A stretch of DNA of 64,000 nt, from positions 1,922,001 through 1,986,000 of the forward strand of contig BRXU01000007.1 in the NCBI GenBank assembly GCA_030267565.1. Reading direction: 5' to 3'. Positions 37,122 to 48,200 of the stretch are shown piece after piece. Below the pieces are notes generated by a model. The model saw only the letters and a program-made list of their open reading frames with translations. It did not search any database and was not told the origin of the DNA. The position numbers and the translations under genes were made by a program. Source of the stretch: Pleodorina starrii. Lineage: Eukaryota > Chlorophyta > Chlorophyceae > Chlamydomonadales > Volvocaceae. Positions within the stretch are counted from its first letter, which is position 1, and each line of letters begins with the position of its first letter.

Positions 37122-37141
37122 CACGGATAGGCCGGAGCCCG
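37122..37141 (-). repeat. dispersed 24-bp motif, copy 4 (partial)
   Basis: Minus-strand partial copy reading ACGGGCTCCGGCCTATCCGT, with one substitution relative to the copy at 16107. Confidence 0.6.
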
Positions 37142-37322
37142 TGAACCATAAAGAATCGCGTCATTAAAGAATCGCGTCTTCCCGTCTGCGAAGAAGCAGG
37201 GAGGTGAGTCCAATCCAAGGTGGCTTACGGGCGACAAGGCGAGGGAGGAACGTGGAAGGAGGCTGTGCTGCCGGTGTGAGGGTGCGTGAAGGGATACGGC
37301 CTCCTTCCCTGGGTGCAGGGGG

Positions 37323-37327
37323 TGTAA
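37323..37327 (+). terminator. possible TGTAA polyadenylation signal of paralog B
   Basis: TGTAA about 690 nt after the stop at 36630. The distance is large, so this is a weak call. Confidence 0.25.
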
Positions 37328-40300
37328 GCGGTCCGGCAAAGAGCAGCGAGCGCAGAGAGCAAACAGCGGCGGGCGAATAGTGCGAGACCAACGGGTGGCG
37401 TGTGGGGGTTCAGGGAGAGTGGGGCAGGGCGGACCGTAACGGTCAAGAGGCGCGTCCGAGGGTAGGCTGGCTAGATATGCGCGGGCTGAACAAGAGGGAC
37501 TGTGTGCTCGTGCATCAGTTGTGCAGGCCCAACTCAGGACGGATTTAGGGTCGTCGGCATGCAGTGAGACCCGATCAGGCTTCCTTGCACGAAAGCCGCA
37601 GTGCAGCATCAGTGTTCGTATCTTATTTCTGGGCTGTCGTTCCTGTTGTAGCATGAATACTTCGGCATATTTCGATGCCGTGGGTATTGCTACGACTAAG
37701 AAGCGCTAAGGAACGCCGGTGGTGGGCGTACTGGCGGGCGGTCCTAATAGGGACGCGATAGACTCCCGTAGTGTCTGTAAGGCGCTCCCGGCGCATTCAA
37801 TAGAAGAACTTCTCCAGAATATGAAGAACCAGATAGAGTGTGAACGCGCTATGCCTGAGACCCCGTTCGTATCGACGAAGGTCGGTCGAAGGGCTACGTA
37901 CCGGTAGTAGGCTTACGAACCAGACAGGCACGAAGGTCCCTGGTCCCAGAGGTCGTTACTGCCTTCTTCGCAACAGGGTATAAAAGTCCTGGAAGGGAGC
38001 CTGGTTGGCAGAGTAATCCACTCGTCGATTACTGGACCACTGCTATAGAGACCTGTGCTTGACGGAGCGTAACCGTCCTGAAACTTGGCACGGTTAAGTG
38101 CTGCTCCCACAACAGTTCCTGAGGACGAAAGGGGGCCGTTCTAGCTCGCTTCCCTGGTTGGCTGGCGGACGAACGGCCCCGCCCGCCAGGGCCGACATTC
38201 GTCCGGAAGGCCGGACGAACCGGACGAACGCCTGAAGTGACGCATGCGTAAGGCGCATTAAGGAGAACCAAGCGCCCGGAGGACGCAAACGTTGCGCATA
38301 AATACATGAGAGAAGGGTATGGCGTTGAACTGGAGTCGCCCTTCATCTGCCAGAATGGACCACATTAGGAAACTCGGTGACGCATGCGGAAGGCGCATTA
38401 AGGAGAACCAAGCGCCCGAAGGACGCAAACGTTGCGCATAAATACATGCAAGGGCATAAACAATGGAATTCATTTGTGCTAGGCAAAGCACGAGAGCACG
38501 AACAGCGGGAAGGAGACGGAAGGAGAAGGCCGAAACCGGGAAGCGGACAATGCAAAGCCGAAAGCTGACAATGCAAAGGCAGCGCGAAGGAGTATCGACA
38601 AACGATAGCGAGGGAAGGCAATACGCCCAATTTACCAGATGGCGAGCTGTGACGGTTACTCAAACGGTTGATGTAGTACGCGGAGAGCTCTGGACCGCAA
38701 CCGCGATTAGAAGAGCAAATCCATTATGAATGGCGCTTGGATGCCAAGCGCTGGTTACGCATGCGCGAGGCGCAGGACGTAGGAGGCCGAAACCGAATCA
38801 TACATACGCTGCACAGGTTCTCACGCGAGAATGGCAGAGAGCATAGGATGATATCGAAGGAGACAAAGCTCGGTTGCGCCGTCCTAAAGCGTCCGAGGGC
38901 TGTTTGCGGGAAAATGAGGATGACAGGTGCTTGTTGTAGGAACGGTGCGTAACGGTGAACAGGACGCCTCAGGAGCCTCAGGACGTTCACACGCGAGGGT
39001 GAAAATACATGCGGGTGATGAACAAGTGAAGCGTCAAAAGCGCACGTATCCGGAAAAGAGCTGTCAGTCGAAGGAAACCCCAAACTTCAGGCAGCATAAG
39101 AGTGTCGCAGGTATGAGCGATTATAGGCAAACAATGAGGGCGTCGTCATTGTGATGGGAAGCGCGCGTCAGTAAAGGAAAGGGGGGCAATGGCGGCTTGC
39201 CGAACACTATCCACGATTGTCACAGTCAGTATATCTAGGGTTGCTATGCAACTCAATGGTCCCCTTTGGCCGCTAGTATCTCCTTCTCCTGCATGGGCGG
39301 TTTTTCTACTGTCCTGGTTTTAGGCGTTTTGGTTCCCTTGGGCCCTCGGCTCGTATGGGTTTTTGTTCATGAGAGGGGCACGCACCCCCAACCATGTAAC
39401 AAACACACACGCATATAGGGTTGCTCCTTCCGCTGTCACAGCCTATAGACGCGTTTTAGGGGGCAACCCGCATGGACGCACCTGGCGGACGGCCATCAGC
39501 TGCACAGCTAACCGTCTAGGAGCACTATCGGCGCACACCTGGGGCACATCGCGCTTCTTCATCAGGAGAGCGGTGTCGCGTCTATCAATGGGTCGCGGCC
39601 TGAACAGGAATGGCTTGTGGGGCAAGGAATGTGTGGGAGGGGCCGGCCGGCCTAGCACGAACAGCTGAACGCCCGGCAGCAGCAGCTGTGACAGCGACCG
39701 GCACAACAGCATCAGCAGCGGCCGCGACAGGTGTGTGGGTGCGGGGAATGGGCCTGGAGCGGAAGCCTTGCATGGATGGTACATGGTAGGGAGGAAGGCA
39801 TCATGCTGACAGCATACGAGCATAGGCAACATCGTTGCGCTGACCGAAAACCGAGGCTCACTCTTTGTTCATAGGTATCAAGAGAGAGCATGGCTAGGGT
39901 AGGGTACTGTGGTACGGTTCACGACGAAGACAACACCTTGGGCGTGCAGGTCGTCCTCTTCGCCGCGCCGGCGGAACTGCAAAATTGCCGCGCGGACCGA
40001 CAGCACCGCAGAACTGGGTTGTGCACGCGGTGCCCCAGTGCCATGGACGCCGCCGCCGCTGGGGGCGGCGGTGGGGATTTTGGCCTTGTGGACCCTGTGC
40101 CAGCTTTTCCCCGCTGCGATTTCCCCTGTCCGTTTCCGCTTCGAAAGTGTGGGTGATGTTCACCGATGATGAGCAGAACGTGGGCAAAAAGACGTGTATA
40201 ACGTGAAGGCTTGTGGGCCCAGAGGCGGAGGTGGGGCATGGCCCCCGTGCTTTGCTAGTGCCCTGCGTGCCTCCGTACGTGCGTCCTTTATGTCAGCCCG

Positions 40301-40678
40301 GACTGTCTCCGGGCAGCATAAACGTCCGGACTGCTTTCAACCTAGGCATATATAGGTTTTTGCTATGTATAGCAGAAAATCGTTATTTGGAAACTGCTCT
40401 TAAAAGTGTTCATCGGCGGGCCACGTGACGAAAGCGTGACGACCCGAAACGAAATTTCCACTCCGAGACTGCAAATCGTTGATGGTACAATTTATTTATC
40501 TTGCATTTAACGATGCGCTGCGGCGCAAGGCTCAACGGGGCGAGTCTGTGCCTCGGTGGGTCACTTGACAGCTGCTTGTCCTCGCTGCGGAAGTGTGAAT
40601 GGCCTAAAATTGAAAACCGTTGAAGTTGTATGCATTGCTGTATCCATTGCTGTATTCACCGTCCCGACGCGGTTGCAG
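37328..40678. other. region of lower GC without a recognisable gene; possible decayed repeat DNA
   Basis: About 3.3 kb that is less GC-rich and more purine-mixed than the flanks. It holds a 72-bp direct repeat (38237-38308 and 38377-38448), CGGACGAAC words near 38170-38235 and CA-rich DNA near 39385-39410. Open frames such as 39890-40187 on either strand show no domain. An upstream exon of the gene that continues at 40679 may lie at its right edge but could not be fixed. Confidence 0.35.
38237..38448 (+). repeat. two 72-bp direct repeats, 140 bp apart
   Basis: 38237-38308 and 38377-38448 share GTGACGCATGCG, AAGGCGCATTAAGGAGAACC and GCGCATAAATACATG with only three substitutions noted. The spacer differs. 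Confidence 0.85.
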
Positions 40679-41863
40679 ATGGCTTACGACCGCCGTCGGC
40701 ATTCCATGGGTCTCCGTTCTCAGCGCCCTTGCAGCTTCTACTGGATGGACGATATGGTACGCACAGCCACTAACCGATTGTTGTTGGCCCGCATCTGACC
40801 TGGCCGCGTGGTCCGGCGCTTGCAGCATGCAGCGGCTTCTCCGAAACCAACCCCCAAAGTCCGGAATGAGACCTGGAAGCAAGCCACCGCCGTCTCCGCC
40901 GCGTTTCAGCGCTCACCGTCCGGCGCTTGACCCGTCTCCAAACCTTCATCTCACTAGCGCTCGCCCCCGAAGCTCAACGCCATTCCCTCCCCCTTCCACA
41001 TCGATCCTCAGCACCGTGCATTCCTCCCTCCCGGCTGGCTGCCTGCCTGGAGCCGCAGGGTGGCCAAGTCCGAGTCTGCACGGCGCAGCACCCACCGCGT
41101 GGTTGACGGCTTCGGCCTCAGTCTACAGCGCGAGCCCTGGCCGCTGTGGGCGCCCCTGCCCGTCAGCTGCGCGCTGCTGCCGCTGCTGGTGGCGCTGCTG
41201 ATTGCAGCCTGGGCGAGGGAGCGCATCCAGCGGAGGGTCGCTGAGGGAGGTGCGCCATGAGCGAGAGGGATATCCACGTAGTGGCGTCAGGGGGGTTATC
41301 CACGTATAGACCGGAGCCCGTAAACGGTATCAAATCAGAAAAATCCGGGCGTCAGGGGGGGGGGTCAGGGGTCATGGGAGAGGAGGGGCCCAATGGTGGG
41401 GGTGGGTGTGTGGGGGTGTGTGTGTGGGTGTGGGTGTGTGGGTGGGGGTTTGTGGGTGTGGGTGTGGGGGGGTGGGTGTGGGGGGGGGTGGGTTGGGGGT
41501 TGGGGGGTGGGGGGGGTGGGGGGGTGGGGGGGTGGGTGGTTGGGGGGGGGGGTGGGGGGGGTGGTTGGGGGGTTGGGTGGGGGGGGGGTGGGGGGGGGGG
41601 TGGGGGGGTGGGTGGCGGGGTGGGTGGGTGGGTGGGTGGGTGGGTGGGTGGGTGGCGGGGTGGGTGGCGGGCGGGGGGGGTGTGGGTGGGGGGCGGGGGC
41701 GGGGGGGGTGGGTGGGCGGGTGGCTGGGGGGGTGGGTGGGGGGGGGGGGGGGGGGGGGGGTGGGTGGGTGGGTGGTTGGGTGGGTGGGTGGGTCGGGGGG
41801 TGGGTGGGTCGGTGGGTCGGTGGGTCGGTGGGCGGGCGGGCGGGCGGGCGGGCGGGCGGGCGG

Positions 41864-41906
<43 letters not shown>

Positions 41907-42147
41907 TTGTAGTCTTCTTGGTGGCATCCCACTGCGTTGTAGTCTTCTTGGTGGCATCCCACTCCAGCCGCCCCGCGCACCAGAGGACACCATTGTCTCC
42001 AGCCTTCGACACCCCAATCTCTTTCACCCGGGGGACCAGCGGTGGGGTACGATCCCACGTCTTCCGGTTAAGTTAGTGCCGACTCTGGGAATCGAACTCC
42101 AGACCCGCCGGTTACTAACCCGGTGCTCTACCAACTTGAGCTACGCC

Positions 42148-42203
<56 letters not shown>

Positions 42204-45200
42204 GTTACAGTATCTGACCGGGCCCTGACGCTGGCCAGGGGCTGCTAACCCAGCCCCGACGGAAAGACCGCCTAAGCACTCTCCCCCTTGCGGTGGGAGA
42301 AGGGCGTGAGGGGCCGCTACCCCCTCCTGCTCGACGCAGAGCTGGCTGCGTCATACACCCCATATACGGGTGTACGGCGCAGCGGCTAGCCAGTCGCCCA
42401 GGCTGCGTTTCAGGTCCGCATGCGCTAGGCAGTGGAGGCGGAGGCGGCGCGGGAGATTGGTGTTGGGGGGCGGTTGGCGGGCTGCAATGTGGGCGATGGC
42501 GAGCCGATGGTCAGACGGCGAGGTGACGTTGATGTACGCTTTCGCGAGGTATGGGCAGGCCGCCTCAGGCAGGTAGATGCGGTCCAGGCGAGAGCCCCCA
42601 GGCCGCGGTCCCCGGTATAGGTACGTGAACTCACGGCGCTGGGGGTGCAGCGTGCGAAAGCTGTCCACCATCCCTGCGGCCGCCGCCGCCTCCTGCAGCT
42701 GCATGGATGGGGCCGCGTCTGCTGCACGCAGGTCCGGACTGGGGCAGTCCAGGGCCGGGTTCTCCACAAAGTTGAAATCGCCGCACCACAGCAGTACCGA
42801 GCCATCTGCCGCCGCATCTGCGGCGGCGGGGGCCAGGCCTGCCTGACACAGCTGTTGCCGCAGGCCCGCGGCGCCATCCCTCCCGGCCTGCGGGAAGTAG
42901 ACGCTGCAGACCCGCACATGATGTCCGCCCCACTTAAATCTGCACTCCGTGAACCACCCCGCGGGCACGCCGGCGGGCGCGGGGAGGGCCTCGATGGCGC
43001 GGGGGGGAAGGAGGTTTGCACGGACGAGGATCGCCACGCCCGCGGTGTGTTGGCTGTTTGAGTACGAGTGCGCTGCTATGGTCCAGCCCGGCTGGTGGAG
43101 CCGGTCTGCGGCGGCCGTTAGGGCCGCCTCCAGTGCGCTCCGGTCCGGGTCCCCGGTGTGGTGAGTCTCCTGCAGACACACCACGTCGAGCTGGAGCTGG
43201 GCCCAAAGCTGCATCGCCGCTTCGAAGCGCGCTGCGGCGCGCGCCTCCCACACTCGTAAGCCTCCCATGTTATGGGACGCCACTCGCAGTGGCCGGGTTA
43301 ATTGGGCCCGACCTCCCTGACCCCTTGCTGCTCTCATTGCTGTGGAGCCAGCGGCGTTGCCGCCGCCGGGGCCTGGGGGGGTTGGTCTGCGTTAGTCTGG
43401 GCGCCGTCTTGGCTGGCCTGGGATAGCCGTAGCTCCAGGCTGAATGCACGCAGGCTGGCCGCGGGGGTGCTGGCACTGCTGCGCTGGGAGGGGCTAAGGC
43501 TGCATGTGTGCGCCTGGCGGGAGGCCGAGGCGGGGGTTCTGTCCACTGCTGGCTTCCGGCGCGTGTTGGCGGATTTTTCGCGCATTGCGTCTCCGACTGT
43601 GCCTCTCACCCTGGCACTCCGACCCCGCAGCCGGAGCACGACTGCTGCGTCCGATTCGCCCACTTTGCGCGTCCATCCGCCGCCACCTTTTGCCTGGCGG
43701 GCATCAGCTCTGGCCAGGATCTCCGCGTCCGTCAGGTCCGCGATGCAGCGGCCCTGGCTGGGTCGTTTCCTGGCTGAGGCCTCCTCTGGGCTCGTCTCGC
43801 ACGGCGAGCGCTGCCGCCCCCGCTCTTTCTGCGCACTGGCGCTGGGTTCAGCAGGGGTCATCGCCGTCGGCGTCTCAGTGGCGGCGAGCCCCGTAGGGCA
43901 GCTGCTTCCTGCCCCAGGTGTACGCTGGGTTTGCCGTGGCGTTCTCCGGGGTGCCGCCGGCGTCAACTGCTGCTGCTGCGGCTGCCGCTGCTGAGGCGGC
44001 TGCTGTGGCTGACCGACGGCTGGTTCCGCTGCGATGGCAGCATGCTCCTCGGCCGAGTCCGCATTGGCGGGCGCCGCAGCCTGCTCCTCCTGCTGGTGTT
44101 GCCGCGCGTCGGCTGGGCCTGCCGTGGTGGCTGCCTGGACTGTGGCCTCGTGTGCTAGGGCCGCCGTGTTGGCAGGGCCTTCGGGTGTGCCGGCCGTAGC
44201 GGTCGCGTCCGCGGCGGCGGCGCGCTCCGCGGCGGCGGCGCGCTCCGCGGCGGCGGCACGCTCCGCGGCGGCGGCACGTTCCGCGGCGTGTGTGTGTGTG
44301 TGGGGGGGTGTGTCTCGTTACAGTATCTGACCGGGCCCTGACGCTGGCCAGGGGCTGCTAACCCAGCCCCGACGGAAAGACCGCCTAAGCACTCTCCCCC
44401 TTGCGGTGGGAGAAGGGCGTGAGGGGCCGCTACCCCCTCCTGCTCGACGCAGAGCTGGCTGCGTCATACACCCCATATACGGGTGTACGGCGCAGCGGCT
44501 CCCCAAAGGCTTGAGCTCACAGCCTGCCTTATACGGCAGCTGGGCCCTTCGTCCGCACAAACAGCAGTCGCGCCGGCGCACTACGCGGCGCCCGCGCTGT
44601 CCTGCCCGCCCTGAAGTCCTTGCAGCGCCGGGGCGCCCGGCCGGCCTGCTACCGGCTGGCGGTGCTCCTCTAGGCGCGAAAACAAAGCGCTGAGAACCTG
44701 CCCCGAGCTTGGTCCGGCTCGTGGGCGGTCAGCACCAAAGGAGAACCCAAGACAGCGCGCGCCCTACCCCTGCTACTACTCCTACTACGACGGCCCCGGA
44801 GAGGCCGGGGGGTGGCCCCTAGAGGCCGAGCTCCAGAGCGCCGCTTGGCCTCGACGCGGCAGGAGGTCGGGAGCGGGCCTTGCGGCAGCGGGCTAGGTGA
44901 CGGAGCTATAGTTCGCACTAGGCGGCACCTCGCCAACTCTCCTCACTCTCGCTAAACCCGCTCCCTAAAGCCTCCCTTGCCTACAAAAGGCAGCCTGCGG
45001 CGGTCTCTGCACCCTAAGTCCTCTCGGACCCGAAGGACCCCCCCCTCCTCCTCCCCTCCTCTCACGCCTCCCTGCCTCGACGCCCTAAGTTCCCTCCCTC
45101 ACCCCTAAAGCCCCTTCATCCCCTCACTCCACTTCCCCTCCCCCTCCCTCCATACCCATCCCTGCGTGCTGCACACACTGAAAGTGGCCGTTGACCACCG

Positions 45201-48200
45201 CCAGGATGGGGTGGTCAGGCCCTACCCCCTCCCATCCCCGCCTTGGCACGTCTAGCTTTGCAAACCCTCGCACACGCTGCCAAAACTCTAGCGCTGCGCG
45301 CGCCTTGGCCACCTCGACTGGGTCTGGGGCATCCGGGGCGGTGGGCGAGTTCCTGACTGCCCACAGCCCCACGCGCGCCCGTTCCATGGCCGTGAGCGCC
45401 GCCAGGCAGATCACGTCCCACACGCACTGCTGCACGCCTGGCGGTGGCTCCGCCAGCCACACGTTCGCCCGGGTGATGGGCCCGGGCACGTGGGCGGCGA
45501 TCTGCTGCACCACCGCTTGCGCCACCGGGCACTCCCAGAAGTGGTGTGCACGCGGCGAGCATGCGTGTGGGCCGGCTCCCCCGTACGCGCCGCACTTGCA
45601 TTGTTCTGGTGCCGCTCCCCTGATGTGGCTGTTGCCGGGGAGCGGCACGCCGTCCTGTGCCAACCGCCAGAGCGTCTCAAAGTGTTCGCGCTCCCATTTG
45701 ATGGGCCACATTCGCCGGAGCATTGCCAGTACGCCTGCTGCTGGCGCCACTTCGGCGGCGGCTGGCTGATGTCCCGGCGGGTGGGCTCCTGCTGTTGCTG
45801 CTGCCGCTGCGGGTTGCTCCCGGGCTTCCCGCTCGTAGGCTGCGTGCAGGCGGGCTCGGCGCTCCGTTACTGGCTGCATCTGCAGTTGAGTGGCTTGGCG
45901 GACGGAGAGGTCGCGCAGCTTGATGCTGAGTGACCCCCCAAACCGCCAGCCCACCCGCCTCACGAACCGAGCTCGTATCGTCTCCTCCGTATCCAGCCCT
46001 GTCGCGCGTTCCGGGTGCGCCAGCACCGTCGCTGCTGCTGCACGCCATTCCGGGCTAATATCCGCCGTGAGGCGGTTGATGGCGTCGATGGTCGTCGTCC
46101 GCCTGAAGCCTGTCAGGTCGCTGGGGTCAAGGTTGGCTGTTACCCAGGCCTCCCACTCGCCAGCTGCTCGCGGGGCGGATGCGGCGGCCTGCGTCACCCT
46201 CATCAGGTCACCCACCGTGCGCAACGCCCTGCATGCCGCCAGACGCCTGTGGCGGCTCTCTAGTCCTGGCCTAGGAAGCGGGTTGGGAGCCATGTCCCTG
46301 TCCTCCTCCTCAGGCGCGAAGTCTGGATCTGCCGCCTGCGCGTCCGCTGCATCCCCCGCTTCCGCTGCCCCGCTGGTCGGTTGCGCACCGTTCGGCAAAA
46401 GGGGGTTGCCCCAAAGCGGGATATTAAGGCACCAGTCCCCGGCGGCCGGCAGTGGCGTCGTGTCAACATCTTGCACGGGGGGGAGGTAGCTGAGGGCGAC
46501 GAGGAGTGTCGTGACGTCTGCGGGCAGGGGGTCTGTTCCTGGGTGGGGCATCCCTCCCTGCGCCACACCCGTGGTGAGCACGGATCCGGGGCTCAGCAGC
46601 GGGTGGTAGCCACGGAGCAGCTGGGCGAACGTTCGTACCGACGAGTGGGCGTTGTCTGCTGGCTGGCTGGCGGTCCGGGCGAGCTTGGCCGCCTTCACCG
46701 CCTCCCGTGCGCGGGTGTGCAGGGTGAGCGGCAGCAGCCCGCATCCGCCGTCTCGCGCCGCGCCCCACATGAGCTGCCCTGGGAGGCCGGTGAGGCGCTG
46801 ACATGGCTGCATGGGGCTGACCCTGCGGTCGCCTGCCTGTGCTGCCCATCTCTCCACCTGGCGGGCCTCTTCCCCCCCTCCTCGGCCGCCGTGCTCCCAG
46901 TGGTACGTCCTGATCTGTAAGGCGTATGCCGATATGAGGTTGCATCTGCCGAACACCGACAGCCGAAGTCTGGTGACGCGGTGCATCCGCTTGCGGATCT
47001 CCTCCCCGGCGCGGTGCCAGTTGGATTGCTGGCCTGTTGGGTTATTTGAGAAGCCAGCTCCGAGCGCGGTCGCGGCAGGCACCAGGCGCAGGCCCTGGAT
47101 GTTTGGCACTGCGGGCGCATGGGCTGGTGCTGGCGCTTGCGGCGGGGCTGGTGCTGGAGGCGGCGGCGCGGGCGGTGGGAGCTGGGCGTCGGCTTCCGGC
47201 GGGCCTGGCGGCTGCTGAGGTGGGGGCTGCTGGGGTGGCTGCTGCGGCTGTGCCGGCAGGTGGCCAACTCTCAGGAGCTCCACTTTGTCGCGGTTTAGCC
47301 GCTGTCCGGTGGCCTGCGCAAACGTCTCCGTGGCGTCGAGGAAGGCTTGGACGGTGTGGTCGCCCTCCAGGAACACCTCTCCGTCGTCCGCAAACTGCAC
47401 CGCCGTGGTTAGTTCGGCATCTGCTGGGTCCAGGCGAATGCCCAGCCCCTTGCGTTGTAGCCATGACAGCAGCGCTTGCGCGACGAAGAGGTAGAGGAGC
47501 GGGGCGAGCGGGCAGCCTTGTCGGACGCCCGCCGCCATGCTGACCGGCTCTGACTGCCTCCCCCCCACCAGCGCCCGGGCCTGCGTGTCCGCCAACAGCG
47601 TCTGTACCCACTTTCGGAGCTGTTCGGACGCACCCAGCTCCGCCATCGCTGCCACTAGAAAGTCCCGGTGGACCGTATCGTAGGCTTTGGCAAAGTCGAG
47701 GAAGGCGACCAGCGCGTTGCGTCCCTGGCGTCGGAGGAGGTGGGGAAGGTAGCGGAGGGTGAAGATGCTTGCGCCAATGTGTCGCCCCGGGAGGAAGGCC
47801 GTTTGCTCCGCAGAGATCGCGGCATTCAGGGCGGGGCCAAGCCTATTTGCCATGACTTTGGCGAGGATGCGGTAGTCCGTGTTGAGCAGGGTGATGGGGC
47901 GGTAGTTGCCTGGCTGTGTGGGGTCGCCCTTTTTATAGAGCACCTTGATGATGCCCTCGGTGAACCGCGCGGGCATGTTGCCTGTGGTGCCGATGGCGGT
48001 GTATAGGTCAGCCAGAAGGGGGGCGAACTGCCGCTGGAAGGCCCGGTAGAGCTCCGCGGGCAGGCCATCCCACCCCGGCGCTTTTCCGCGCGGCGTGGCC
48101 TTGAGAGCCGCGGCCACCTCGGTGCTGCCCACTTGGGCCCGGCCGACTGGGTCTTCCGGGTCTGCCGGCAGTCGCAGCGGGTGGTCTCGGAGGGCCTCCA

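Larger units (their letters stand above)
42203..44288 (-). mobile_element. LINE copy 1, internally deleted
   Basis: Holds the 3'-terminal ~185 bp of the element, then jumps at about 42389 straight into the endonuclease part of ORF2, then continues through ORF1 to 44288. Relative to the full copy about 4.3 kb is missing (rest of the 3' UTR, zinc motif, reverse transcriptase). The junction shares CT with both parents, which suggests microhomology-mediated deletion. The endonuclease fragment (43337-42351) keeps the HNMGG, QETH, GDFN and SDH motifs and then runs into 3'-UTR sequence. ORF1 occupies about 44288-43334. This copy is non-autonomous. Confidence 0.9.

Noticed and set aside
42075..42150. 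Functional tRNA-Thr gene on the minus strand
   Set aside because: Anticodon stem has two mispairs, the T arm has the wrong length, and the same sequence with its non-tRNA body recurs at 61057-61273, so it is a SINE head.
41257..42228. Long open frames on both strands over the G-rich satellite
   Set aside because: Simple repeats without stops in any frame. The products are only Gly/Val/Trp or Pro/His/Thr runs.
44670..44936. 88-codon and 87-codon open frames repeated in each LINE 3' UTR
   Set aside because: They are copied because the UTR is copied. Composition is Arg/Ser/Pro-rich, there is no domain, and the hairpins explain the conservation better.
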